Source: Paraeggerthella hongkongensis (lineage in GTDB: Bacteria; Actinomycetota; Coriobacteriia; Coriobacteriales; Eggerthellaceae). Taken from it: a stretch of 64,000 nucleotides of DNA. The notes under the pieces were generated by a model, which had not been told where the DNA came from, did not search any database, and saw only the letters and a program-made list of their open reading frames with translations. Positions 15,471 to 24,180 of the stretch are shown here, one piece after another. The stretch covers positions 62,001 through 126,000 of the forward strand of contig NZ_PPTQ01000010.1 in NCBI RefSeq assembly GCF_003340345.1, read 5' to 3'. Position 1 is the first letter of the stretch. The number at the start of each line of letters is the position of its first letter. Position numbers and translations under genes: made by a program.

Positions 15471-16760
15471 TTACTTCAGCTGCTTGCCGTCGGTATCCCA
15501 GTAGAAGCGCTTGAACTTCGGGATTTGGTTCAGGTGCATGATGCGTGCCCACATGTTGTGCATGAACGAGTCCGACCCGTAATGCAGCGGGTAGGGCTCG
15601 GCTGTGCGACGCAGCACGTCAAGGGCTTGTTGCAGGCGCGCGCGGTTCTCCATGCTGCGGTCGAGCACGTAGCGGGGCACGCAACTGTACACGAACGGGT
15701 CGTACGCTTCGCGGTAGTCGATGCGCTCTCCCAAGATGAATTCCCGCACGATGAGCGTGACGAAGTTCACGCCGCCCAAGCTCATGTAGTAGGTGTTGCG
15801 CCCGCAGCGCGTGTTCACCTCGAAGAACCGGAAGGATCCGTCGCGTTCGTCGTACTTGATGTCGAAGTTCGCGAATCCTCGGTACCCGATGCGGGCGAGC
15901 ATGCTCTTTGCGGCCTCGATGATGGCTTCTTCGCGTTCCCCCATGATGCACAGCGGGTTGCCGAGCGCGGTGGGGTCGTGGTCTTGAAGGCATACGACGC
16001 CGCCCGACACCACGCGCATGTCTCCCGACGCGTCCGAGAACGTGGTGAGCGTGCGGATGGCGTCGTCGCCGCCGGGGATGAAGTCTTGCAACACCAGTTC
16101 GTTGTTGTAATCGGACGTGCGGATGCTGCGCCACACCTGGGCAAGCTCTTCCGGCGTCTCGATCTCGTAGATCTTGCGCCATCCCTCGATGGTGGCGTCT
16201 TGGAACTGCGCCGAGTTCGAGGGTTTGGCGATAAGCGGGTAAGGGAAGTCGTGCACGGGCAGCTCGTCGGGACCGTTTTCGCCGCAGTCGAAGTACCAGG
16301 TGCGCGGGTAGGGGATGCCCAGTTCTTCGCACAGTTCGTAGAAGCGCCGCTTCTGCGTGATCTCGTCAAGCAGATCGAAATCGATGTAGGGGACCGTGTA
16401 GCCTGCGGCCTCCAGGCGCGCCTTCCCGGCGGACAGCATGCGCGCGTGGCAGTCGTCGCAACCTAGGACCAGCAGCACGCGGTCGGGATCTTCGGCGTGC
16501 GTCTGCGCGGCAACGCGCTCGAGCGCATCGTACAGGCCTTCCGGATCGTGGATGAGCGGCTCCAGGCGATAGTCGGTGAAGCGGCTGCTCGACAGCATCT
16601 TGATGTCCTGCGTTGCCAGCACGATGGTGCGTTCGACTTGGTAAGCGCGATGGAGTTCTCGCACGTAGCTGTACGCCAGGATGTCGCCGCCTACGACGAC
16701 GGGCTGCAAGCGATGTCGCACGTCGGCAGGGTTCGTGATGCGGGGGTTCTGCACGGTCAT
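15471..16760 (-). CDS. ATP-grasp carboxylate-amine ligase-like protein
   Basis: A 429-residue cytoplasmic enzyme with an ATP-grasp fold: an N-terminal Rossmann-like part (VVVGGDILAYSYVRELH), the ATP-clamp region (YPLIAKPSNSAQF, LVLQDFIPGGDDAIRT), and the metal-binding end (FFEVNTRCGRNTYYMSLGGVNFV, where the family has E-x-N-x-R). It resembles D-aspartate ligases and related carboxylate-amine ligases, so it could modify peptidoglycan or make a small peptide; the substrate cannot be read from the sequence. AAGGAG lies 8 nt before the ATG. The following LuxR gene begins 1 nt after its stop. Confidence 0.75.
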   Translation of the reverse strand: MTVQNPRITNPADVRHRLQPVVVGGDILAYSYVRELHRAYQVERTIVLATQDIKMLSSSRFTDYRLEPLIHDPEGLYDALERVAAQTHAEDPDRVLLVLGCDDCHARMLSAGKARLEAAGYTVPYIDFDLLDEITQKRRFYELCEELGIPYPRTWYFDCGENGPDELPVHDFPYPLIAKPSNSAQFQDATIEGWRKIYEIETPEELAQVWRSIRTSDYNNELVLQDFIPGGDDAIRTLTTFSDASGDMRVVSGGVVCLQDHDPTALGNPLCIMGEREEAIIEAAKSMLARIGYRGFANFDIKYDERDGSFRFFEVNTRCGRNTYYMSLGGVNFVTLIVREFILGERIDYREAYDPFVYSCVPRYVLDRSMENRARLQQALDVLRRTAEPYPLHYGSDSFMHNMWARIMHLNQIPKFKRFYWDTDGKQLK

Positions 16761-16896
16761 TCTTGAATCTCCTTGTGGGTCGAAATCTTGCCTATTATCC
16801 CACAGTGCGCGCGGCGGCGGCTGCGTTTCGCGAAAGTGCCCATATCGCGTTTTCGTGCTTTCGCCGCCGCGCGTTTCGACGGTGGGGCCGAGGTTC

Positions 16897-17038
16897 TGTC
16901 AAAACCAGCGAGTTTTGCGGCGATTTTTCGCCCTGTCGAGGCAATGTGGTTATGAGCGTTTTTTATCATGCCTGATCACAGGCTTGCAGGTTGGGTTTAT
17001 TCTGGGTTGAGGACCAGCAAAACTCTTCCGTTTTGACA
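16897..17038. repeat. 142-bp MITE-like element, copy A
   Basis: It starts TGTCAAAACCAGCGAGTT and ends with the near-inverse, giving ~22-bp imperfect terminal inverted repeats (16897-16918, 17017-17038). A second copy of the same length is at 58287-58428, sharing the left end and the GCGGCGATTTTTCGCCCTG block. No coding capacity. The rest of the 16761-17133 gap shows nothing else recognisable. Confidence 0.75.
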
Positions 17039-17133
17039 AACTTGCAACGTTCAAGCGGGACGCGCTCCGCCACAACGTGCGCGGTCCGCTTGCTGACGGG
17101 CTTGGCTCCGCGCGCCCGCGCCGCGCCGGTCCC

Positions 17134-17481
17134 TTATTGCATGTCGAAAGACATCAAGAAAAGAAGAAAGACCTGGATGGCGTTCATGCTTATCTGGGCG
17201 AAGAGGAGAAGGGTGCGCCCTCCGTGTGCGTCGGTGCCGTGTACAAGGCCCATCGCAGCTAGCTTGTCCATGAACGCGTACATGACGGCGAACAGTGCGC
17301 AGCAGCCCGTCATGAGGAAGCCCATTTCAAACGCTTCGTATTTGGAACCGATGCGGTCGACGCCGTTTGCGCCTATATGGAGCGGAACGGTATCGGGCAT
17401 AGCGAACAGGACGGCGAGCCCTGTCGTGACAAGGGGGAGGGCGGCAAGCGCGATCATTGCGATCAGTCCGGAGCGTTTCAT
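17134..17481 (-). CDS. Small DUF1648-type membrane protein
   Basis: A 115-residue protein with three to four hydrophobic segments (IAMIALAALPLVTTGLAVLFA near the N-terminus, FLMTGCCALFAVMYAFM mid-protein, IQVFLLFLMSF at the end). The loop after the first segment, MPDTVPLHIGANGVDRIGSK, is the DUF1648 signature also seen in SdpI-type immunity proteins. ATG 17481 is preferred because AAAGGA precedes it; an upstream ATG at 17499 has no such site. It is a single gene, divergent from asnB. Function unknown. Confidence 0.75.
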   Translation of the reverse strand: MKRSGLIAMIALAALPLVTTGLAVLFAMPDTVPLHIGANGVDRIGSKYEAFEMGFLMTGCCALFAVMYAFMDKLAAMGLVHGTDAHGGRTLLLFAQISMNAIQVFLLFLMSFDMQ

Positions 17482-17716
17482 CGCTGTCCTTTGCTGCATG
17501 CGAGCTTTGAAGCCGACTCTTGAGCGGGATGCTTGGACTCAGGGTCGGCCGGTCTTGTTCTTCCAGTTTACGACAAATCGCTTGTTCTTGCGCTCCCTGC
17601 GGGTTTCGTGAAATGCAAGCAGGAGGGGAACGGGTGGCGTATTATATCGAACGTTAACGACGTAAACCCGTGCCGCGCGGACAAGGCGGCGCGTACGCAG
17701 GAGGAGAGCCAGCTAC

Positions 17717-19678
17717 ATGTGCGGATTCGTGGGATTCACCGCGGTCGACTACGACCAGGAGACGAACAAGGCCGTGGTCAAGGACATGGCGGATCGCATC
17801 GCCCACCGCGGGCCCGACGACGAGGGATTCTTCGTCACCGATGACATTGCGATGGGTTTTCGCCGCCTGTCCATCATCGACCTTGAGGGCAGCCGCCAGC
17901 CCATGCAGAACGCCGACGGCACTGTGACCGTCACGTTCAACGGCGAGATCTACAACTTCCAGGAGCTGCGCGCAGAGCTTGAGGCGCTCGGCTACGTTTT
18001 CAAGACCAACGGAGACACCGAGACTATCGTGCACGGCTACGAGGCGTGGGGCACCGGTGTGTTCGAGAAGTTGCGCGGGATGTTCGCCATCGCCATCTGG
18101 GATGCGCCGAACAAGCGCCTGGTGTGTGCACGCGACATCTTCGGCATTAAGCCGTTCTACTACCAGCATGCGGGCGACCGCCTGATCTACGGAAGCGAGA
18201 TCAAGGCGTTCTTGGCGCACCCGGCGTTCAAAAAGGAACTCAACCGCGAGATGCTGCCGCAGTATCTGTGCTTCGAGTACATGAACGATTCCCAAACCAT
18301 GTTTAAGGACGTGCACAAGCTTCTGCCCGGTCACTTCATGGTGCTCGAGAACGGCCAGCTGCGCACGGAATGCTACTACAAGATCACGTACAAGATCGAT
18401 GACTCGAAGAGCCTGGAGGAATGGGCCGACGAGATCAACCGCGTGTTCGACGAGTCCGTGGCTGCGCACGAGATAGCCGACGTGGAGATCGGCAGCTTCC
18501 TGTCGGGCGGCATCGACAGCTCGCTGGCGGCGTACTGCATGGGGCAGCATGCGCCCGACATCAAGACGTTCTCGGTGGGCTACGACATCGGCTGCGAGGA
18601 CAAGATGGCCGAGATCGCCGCTCAGTCCGATTTCGAGATCAAGCTCAACGAGCTGGACGATGCGACGGCGTTCGCCGAGTGGGCGAACCTGCCGAACTTC
18701 CAAACCCAGGTGAGCGCCCAGGAATTCCTGGACATCGTGCCCACCGAGCAGTACCACATGGACGAGCCGTTGGGCGCGCCCAGCGCCATTCCGCTGTTCT
18801 TCGTGAGCAAGCTGGCGCGCGAGCAGGTGAAGGTGGTGCAGTCGGGAGAGGGAGCCGACGAGTTGTTCGGCGGTTACTGGATCTATCATGACCAGTACGA
18901 ATTCGAGAAGTACTTCAAGGTGCCGCGTCCTTTGCGCGCCGCCGCTGGCGCCGTGGCCGAGAAGCTGCCGACGTTCCACGGCCGCCGCTTTGCCATGCGC
19001 GGGTCGGGCGGGCCGGAGAAGAGCTACCAGCGCGCCAGCATGAACTACATGTGGGACGAAATCCCCAATGTGCTGCGCAACTACGAAGGCCCCTGCAAGC
19101 CGTGGGAGTGGTGCAAGCCGCACTTCGACGCCGTGGCGGACCAGGGCCTGGACATCATCACGCAGACGCAGTACGTGGACATGGTCAGCTATATGCCGTT
19201 CGACATCTGCCTGAAGGCCGACAAGATGTCCATGTCCCAGTCGCTTGAGCTGCGCGTTCCGTTCTTGGACAAGAAGGTGCTCGACGTGGCGCTGCAGCTG
19301 CCCACCGCCTGCCGCGTGACCGACGAGCACGCCAAGTACGCCCTGCGCGTGGCGGCGAGCAAGCTGGGCTTCCAGAAAAAGGTCGCGCACATGCCCAAGC
19401 AGCCGTTCATCACGCCGCTGACCGTGTGGCTGCAAACGGACGAGTACTACAATCGCATCAAAGAGGCGTTCACGGGGGAGGCCGCGCAGGAGTTCTTCAA
19501 CGTGGATTATCTGGTGCAGATGCTCGATGACCACAAGTCGGCGGACTTCACCACGGTCGAGGGCCGCGGCAAGCTCAAGATGATGCGCATCTGGAACATC
19601 TACTGCTTCTTGTGCTGGTACGAGGTGTTCTTCGGCAAGTCGAGCGAGAAGTTGGCTCCGAAGACGAACGTGGCGTAA
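17717..19678 (+). CDS. asnB: Asparagine synthase (glutamine-hydrolysing)
   Basis: A 653-residue cytoplasmic enzyme converting aspartate, ATP and glutamine to asparagine. The N-terminal class II amidotransferase domain begins with the catalytic Cys (MCGFVGF) and shows RIAHRGPDDEG, RRLSIIDL and FNGEIYNFQELR. The synthetase domain has the PP-loop SFLSGGIDSSL at about residue 258 and GEGADELFGGY. Length fits the AsnB subgroup of ~620-650 residues. AGGAGGAGAG precedes the ATG. A strong terminator follows, so it is likely monocistronic. Confidence 0.94.
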   Translation: MCGFVGFTAVDYDQETNKAVVKDMADRIAHRGPDDEGFFVTDDIAMGFRRLSIIDLEGSRQPMQNADGTVTVTFNGEIYNFQELRAELEALGYVFKTNGDTETIVHGYEAWGTGVFEKLRGMFAIAIWDAPNKRLVCARDIFGIKPFYYQHAGDRLIYGSEIKAFLAHPAFKKELNREMLPQYLCFEYMNDSQTMFKDVHKLLPGHFMVLENGQLRTECYYKITYKIDDSKSLEEWADEINRVFDESVAAHEIADVEIGSFLSGGIDSSLAAYCMGQHAPDIKTFSVGYDIGCEDKMAEIAAQSDFEIKLNELDDATAFAEWANLPNFQTQVSAQEFLDIVPTEQYHMDEPLGAPSAIPLFFVSKLAREQVKVVQSGEGADELFGGYWIYHDQYEFEKYFKVPRPLRAAAGAVAEKLPTFHGRRFAMRGSGGPEKSYQRASMNYMWDEIPNVLRNYEGPCKPWEWCKPHFDAVADQGLDIITQTQYVDMVSYMPFDICLKADKMSMSQSLELRVPFLDKKVLDVALQLPTACRVTDEHAKYALRVAASKLGFQKKVAHMPKQPFITPLTVWLQTDEYYNRIKEAFTGEAAQEFFNVDYLVQMLDDHKSADFTTVEGRGKLKMMRIWNIYCFLCWYEVFFGKSSEKLAPKTNVA

Positions 19679-19699
19679 CGCTTCAGGATTTCGCACGTG

Positions 19700-19736
19700 A
19701 AAGGCCGCGGCACCCGATGGGCGTCGCGGCCTTTTT
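19700..19736 (+). terminator. Terminator after asnB
   Basis: AAAGGCCGCG (19700-19709) pairs with CGCGGCCTTT (19725-19734) followed by further T, a typical intrinsic terminator. Confidence 0.9.
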
Positions 19737-19877
19737 GTATGTACGGGTTGCGGGCGGACGGCGAAACGGAGCGGGACCCGCGTGCGCCGGAATCTCGCCG
19801 AGCGGAGGTCGCTGCGGCGGCTGGATCGGCTCCGGCGAACGTGCTTTTGCCGCCAAGCTTGTATCGGGAGGGACCGT

Positions 19878-20083
19878 GCGCACGAAAAACCGCCCTCGCT
19901 GGCAGCTTTTGACGGTTAGGGGTTGTCGATTCGGGCACCGCTTTCGCCGTCCCTTGGCTCGGATTCCATTTTACCTGGTCACAGCGTTGAGCCGTTTCGC
20001 TGCGCTTACGCAGACGCCCGGTACGCCGGGTCAAACGACCTCAAACCGTCAAAAGCTGCCAGCGAGGGCGGTTTTTCGTGCGC
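19878..20083. repeat. 206-bp element with 40-bp perfect terminal inverted repeats
   Basis: Bases 19878-19917 are the exact reverse complement of 20044-20083 (beginning GCGCACGAAAAACCGCCCTC), separated by 126 nt. The centre has no ORF but holds, on the minus strand, TGTGACC-AGG-TAAAATG, a core shared with the 142-bp elements. It lies in the 685-bp gap between asnB and the lipoprotein gene; 20084-20300 contains no other recognisable feature. Confidence 0.8.
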
Positions 20084-20309
20084 GGACCTTCTTCGCGAAG
20101 GCGGCGCAGGACACGCATGCGCAAGGAAGGCGAAGAGGCGAGAAAGTGGGGCGCGATCGGCGAAGGATGCAAGCGCGCTCCTGTGACCAAATTGCAAAAC
20201 ATGCTATCTGAACAGGGTGAACGGCAGGGTAATCCTTTTCTGGTGAAGTCGTCAAAAAGGGCGGTTTCGTTAGTTTCGTGTGTCGCGGGCCCCTTCTGGT
20301 TCCTTCAAT

Positions 20310-20341
20310 ATGCGAAGCGCATCGCAAAAATGCGAAGCGAT
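20310..20341 (+). promoter_or_regulatory. Tandem ATGCGAAGCG dyads upstream of a lipoprotein gene
   Basis: ATGCGAAGCGCAT (20310-20322) is palindromic and ATGCGAAGCGAT (20330-20341) repeats it 20 bp on, i.e. two helical turns. They end 22 bp before the lipoprotein start. This placement suits a dimeric regulator, possibly the LuxR protein at 22611, but that link is a guess. Confidence 0.5.
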
Positions 20342-20363
20342 TTACATCTAGGGAAGGGGAACT

Positions 20364-20831
20364 ATGAAAGGGAATGCAACTGCTGCGAAGAGCGTGACAA
20401 GGGTAGGGCTTATCGCACTCGTTTCGCTTGCGCTGGCTGCAATGCTGGGGCTGTCTGCATGCGGCGGGGGAACGTCGTCTTCGGAGGTGGCGACCGAGGA
20501 TCGGACCAATGCCAAGCAGGTCATTATGGCTGCTGGCGATTTGTTCACGATGATGGACATGGGCTTGACCGATGCCGACAGCCCGGCCGTCATTTCCCAG
20601 GACGATCCGGCTTATGCGGAGTTTTTCGATGAGCTTCTGAAGTATAAGAAGGTTGCAGATCTTGATGTTCAGGACGTGCAGATCACGGTGTCCATTCAGG
20701 CTGTGCAGGCGAGCACTGCACGAGAAGACAGCACTCAGGTGAACTATCGCTATTCCGTTACCGATGCAAGCATGAAGGTGAACGGAGCGTCGATTTCTTA
20801 CAGTGCTGACAAGGGCTTTTCCAAGAACTAA
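20364..20831 (+). CDS. Putative lipoprotein
   Basis: A 155-residue protein with a bacterial lipoprotein signal: a basic start (MKGNATAAKSVTR), a hydrophobic stretch (VGLIALVSLALAAMLGL) and the lipobox LSAC followed by GGG. The mature part has no domain I recognise; it is mostly alpha/beta with a C-terminal NYRYSVTDASMKVNGASISYS strand pattern. GGGAAGGGGA precedes the ATG. It lies 31 nt ahead of a Tat-exported flavoprotein and probably shares its operon, so an extracytoplasmic partner role is plausible. Confidence 0.65.
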   Translation: MKGNATAAKSVTRVGLIALVSLALAAMLGLSACGGGTSSSEVATEDRTNAKQVIMAAGDLFTMMDMGLTDADSPAVISQDDPAYAEFFDELLKYKKVADLDVQDVQITVSIQAVQASTAREDSTQVNYRYSVTDASMKVNGASISYSADKGFSKN

Positions 20832-20862
20832 GTGATCTGACTTTACGTAAAGGAGCATCATC

Positions 20863-22491
20863 ATGGAGACTATATCTCGTAGGAACTTTCTTACTTTGGG
20901 CGCTATGGGCGCAGCGGGCGCCGCTGTTTGCGGTCTGGTTGGCTGCGCTCCCCAATCCGCTGAAAAAAGCGGCTCTGGCGTGGCCGCAGGCAATGGGGAG
21001 ACCATTAACTGCTCGGGTATCGTCGTGAATCCCGAAGAGGTTACCGAGGTTATATCCACCGGCATCGTCATCGTGGGCGGCGGTTTTGCGGGGCTTGCAT
21101 GTGCTGTGCAGGCCGCCGAAAACGGCGACGATTTCATTTTGCTGGAAGGCCAGGCCACGCTGGGCGGCAACGGTCAAGGCGTGGAGGGCACGTTCGCCGT
21201 CGATTCCCGTTTCCAGAAAGAGCAGAACGTTTCGTGCGATCGCTCTATCATCATGCAAGAAGAACTGGGCAAGGCCCAGTGGTGCCCGGATGGATTGCTG
21301 TACAAGGACCTTATCGATGCTTCCGCGGACAATATCGAGTGGCTGGTGGATACGTGCGGATGCAAGCTGAGCGGTCTGATAGACAACTATCCTTGCGGAG
21401 CGGTGGCGGGCAAAGTCAACTCGTTTCATTGGTGGGAAGATGGCGCCGCGTACGTGGGCTATGTTCTGCCCATGCAGGCTCGCTTGCGCGAGAAGGGCGC
21501 GGACATTCGCTTGAACAATCGCGCGCTCGAGTTCAGCTACGACGAATCGGGCAAGGTCAACGGCGTGTACGCTATCGACGCATTCGGCGATTTGGTTCAG
21601 TATCAGGCGCAGGTCGTGGTGCTGGCTACGGGCGGCTTCGCCAACGATGATCGTCGCCTGACCAAATGGGGCTTCAATCTGGAGACGCTTGAACGCATTG
21701 GCACGCCCGGCCATTTCGGAGACGGCGTGAACATGGCTTTGGCTGCGGGAGCTGCCGAGTTCTCCGGTGTTTGCTATTTGAAGTACAACCGAATTTCTCA
21801 TCAGGTTGAAGTGTTCGGTCCTCAGTGGTCGGCGTTCGCTTTCGGCGGCCCCATGCTTTGGGTCAACGAGGACTGCGATCGCTTCGTGGACGAGTCGTGC
21901 GCGCTTGTGGTCGAGAACGTTATCACGCAGTCTGCGCCGATTCACAATCAGAACGGTCATTGCTTCAGCGTATTCGATCAGGCTATTTACGACAAGCAGA
22001 TCGCTCAATACAACCCCGAGGCTATTTCCGACTGGGGCGTTGATATCACCGAGCAAATGGAAAAGATCATTGCCGAAGGCGACGACGTATGGCGAGCGGA
22101 TACGCTGGCTGCCGTAGCTGAAAAAGCCGGCCTCGACGCTGCGGCGCTGCAGGCTGCAGTAGACGACTACAATGCAAAATGCGCTGCCGGCGTGGATGAT
22201 TTGTACGGCAAGAAGGCCGAATACTTGACGCCTATTGCTCAAGGTCCCTTCTATATTTGCGAGATTCACGAATGCATGGAAGGACCTTTGGGCGGCGTTC
22301 GAACCGACCGCAAGTTCCGCCCCGTTTTGGAAAAGGGCGGCGTCATGGAGAACGTGTTCGTTATCGGCCTTGACGGTATCATGCTGTATCGAGACGTCTA
22401 TCCCATGGATGTCCCCGGATCTGCGAGCGCCGAGTGCTTGAACGGTGGTCGCTCTGCTGCCAATCAAGCTCACGATCTGCTTCGCGCGTAA
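20863..22491 (+). CDS. Tat-exported FAD-dependent reductase (fumarate-reductase family)
   Basis: A 542-residue secreted flavoprotein. Its N-terminus has a Tat signal (SRRNFLTLGAMG) and a lipobox-like LVGC. The FAD motif IVIVGGGFAGLACAVQAAENG lies at about residue 67, followed by LLEGQATLGGNGQGVEG. Later segments fit FAD_binding_2: VVVLATGGFAND, TPGHFGDGVNMALAAGA, and the C-terminal VFVIGLDGIMLYRDVYPMDVPGSASAECLNGGRSAANQA. The substrate-site histidines and arginines of fumarate reductase are not clearly kept, so the electron acceptor is undetermined. AAAGGAG precedes the ATG. A lipoprotein gene is upstream and an MFS-LuxR regulator is convergent downstream. Confidence 0.85.
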   Translation: METISRRNFLTLGAMGAAGAAVCGLVGCAPQSAEKSGSGVAAGNGETINCSGIVVNPEEVTEVISTGIVIVGGGFAGLACAVQAAENGDDFILLEGQATLGGNGQGVEGTFAVDSRFQKEQNVSCDRSIIMQEELGKAQWCPDGLLYKDLIDASADNIEWLVDTCGCKLSGLIDNYPCGAVAGKVNSFHWWEDGAAYVGYVLPMQARLREKGADIRLNNRALEFSYDESGKVNGVYAIDAFGDLVQYQAQVVVLATGGFANDDRRLTKWGFNLETLERIGTPGHFGDGVNMALAAGAAEFSGVCYLKYNRISHQVEVFGPQWSAFAFGGPMLWVNEDCDRFVDESCALVVENVITQSAPIHNQNGHCFSVFDQAIYDKQIAQYNPEAISDWGVDITEQMEKIIAEGDDVWRADTLAAVAEKAGLDAAALQAAVDDYNAKCAAGVDDLYGKKAEYLTPIAQGPFYICEIHECMEGPLGGVRTDRKFRPVLEKGGVMENVFVIGLDGIMLYRDVYPMDVPGSASAECLNGGRSAANQAHDLLRA

Positions 22492-22546
22492 AGCGAGCCG
22501 ACTTGCTGCTTGAGCGATCGGCAGCAAGGTTTCGAGTCCCTCCCTT

Positions 22547-22586
22547 GCAAAAGCCAGGCCGAGCGTACGTTCGGCCTGGCTTTTGC
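22547..22586. terminator. Bidirectional terminator between flavoprotein and LuxR genes
   Basis: GCAAAAGCCAGGCCGA (22547-22562) pairs with TCGGCCTGGCTTTTGC ending at 22586, leaving a short loop. The A/T edges serve both convergent genes. Confidence 0.9.
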
Positions 22587-22610
22587 TTTCGGGAAAGCTG
22601 GTGTGCGAGG

Positions 22611-24092
22611 CTAGCGCTTGAAAGCCTCGATAGCGTCTAGCAGCTCTTGACGGTTATGCAGGTTGCACTTGGTGTAGATGTGTCGCAGGTGGGTCTTCAC
22701 CGTGTTCTCGGACAGAACCAGCATTTCTGCGATATAGGGTGCGCTGCGGCCTTCGGCGAAAAGGGCGAAGACGTCCCTTTCGCGTGCGGTGAGCTCGTAG
22801 GCGTCCGCAAAGCGATCGAGGTGGTCTTCCTGCTTGTCGCAGGCGTCTAGGGAGCTGTCCGCCGTGCTCGCTTCTACATCATCGCGCTGGCGGCGCCACA
22901 GTACGGTGCACAGGCGCGCTAGTCCCATAACCGCAATCAGCAGCAGATAGCTTAATGCCATCATCATGATGCTGTTCGTTGCGTTCGCTGATCCTCCCAA
23001 TGCAATGCCAATGAGCTGTCCAGCCAGAATGCCGGCTTGCTCGGCCCCCATGGCGACGGCGAGGATGCGCAGGGGGGACGTTGCCGTCGTTTTCGCATAG
23101 AAAGCAACCAGCGTCCATACCAAAATGTCGAATCCGGCGTAGCCGATGGGGATGAATATGCGGGTCAGGCCCTGCACGTCGTTGGTGTAAAGCCCTACGG
23201 TCATAACCAGCAGGCCAAACACCATGAAGGAAAGGCACGCATTGAAAAGCGATTCCATGCGTCGCGCGGGCGCCGTTAGGCTGGCTATAAAGAACAGCAA
23301 CGACACGATGCCTCGTAATCCGACGATGTCGATGATCGTTTGACGCTCGGTGGCGGCGGGAGAGAATATCTCGAAGCTGCACATGAGTCCGAAAGCGATG
23401 CAGAATACAAGGATGAACGCAGGAAATCGAACGTCGACTCCCAGCACGTGCGCTTTCGCGGTCATGGTTTGTTCGGGTGTTTGCTCCGCTTGATCAATGC
23501 GGTAAGGGTCCGTGTGCTGGAGTTTCGCATCGATTGCGTACAGCGCGAAAGATACGAGGGGCAAAACGATTATGAAGGTGCCTTCTGCGATGGGGACCAA
23601 GCCTTCGGTAAGGATGTTGATAGCCAGTCCCAACGCCCAAGCGCCTGCAATGTGGGTCATGGCTTTGGCGGGTCCTTGGGCGATGCAGATGCGGCCCCAT
23701 GAAATGTTGAGCACAGCCATTGACGAGCCCGTGACGAAAGCCCCTGCCATAGCAAGCGCAGTCATATTGGCGCTTGCGGCAAGAAGGATGGATGCCGTAG
23801 AAATTGCGCCTGCTACTGCTGCGACCAAGGTGGTCTTGACGCTCCATATCGATGAGGTCTGCCGTTTGGCGGCGACGGCCAGTGCAAGAAACACGATGGC
23901 GCTTGCCGTTAGCATGACTATGAACGATTCCTGGGCTAACTCAGGCGCTTGCGCAAGATCAAGCCCCTTTCGGTCGGCCAGCACGAAGTACAGGGAGTCC
24001 CCGAACATCGCCCGATCCATCCAAGTCCAGAAAAAACTTGCGCCAACAATTGCGAGCCAAGAAGAAGAGCCGCTCAGAGCTTTGAAATTCAT
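22611..24092 (-). CDS. LuxR-family regulator with MFS-like membrane domain
   Basis: A 493-residue paralogue of the 13985-15469 protein. About 12 hydrophobic segments span residues ~10-410. The C-terminal LuxR domain reads LTARERDVFALFAEGRSAPYIAEMLVLSENTVKTHLRHIYTK. It is convergent with the flavoprotein gene at 20863-22491 and presumably regulates it, as inferred for other reductase-linked regulators of this kind. The ligand sensed by the membrane part is unknown. Confidence 0.85.
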   Translation of the reverse strand: MNFKALSGSSSWLAIVGASFFWTWMDRAMFGDSLYFVLADRKGLDLAQAPELAQESFIVMLTASAIVFLALAVAAKRQTSSIWSVKTTLVAAVAGAISTASILLAASANMTALAMAGAFVTGSSMAVLNISWGRICIAQGPAKAMTHIAGAWALGLAINILTEGLVPIAEGTFIIVLPLVSFALYAIDAKLQHTDPYRIDQAEQTPEQTMTAKAHVLGVDVRFPAFILVFCIAFGLMCSFEIFSPAATERQTIIDIVGLRGIVSLLFFIASLTAPARRMESLFNACLSFMVFGLLVMTVGLYTNDVQGLTRIFIPIGYAGFDILVWTLVAFYAKTTATSPLRILAVAMGAEQAGILAGQLIGIALGGSANATNSIMMMALSYLLLIAVMGLARLCTVLWRRQRDDVEASTADSSLDACDKQEDHLDRFADAYELTARERDVFALFAEGRSAPYIAEMLVLSENTVKTHLRHIYTKCNLHNRQELLDAIEAFKR

Positions 24093-24180
24093 AACACCGT
24101 TTCCCCAGAGGCGAAGTATCGAACCGCAACATCATATCATGATGCGCGACAGGCGTTTTCCAAAGCTCTAACCTCTTGCG

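Noticed and set aside
17654-19696. 680-codon minus-strand ORF
   Set aside because: Shadow opposite asnB, which has all catalytic motifs on the plus strand.
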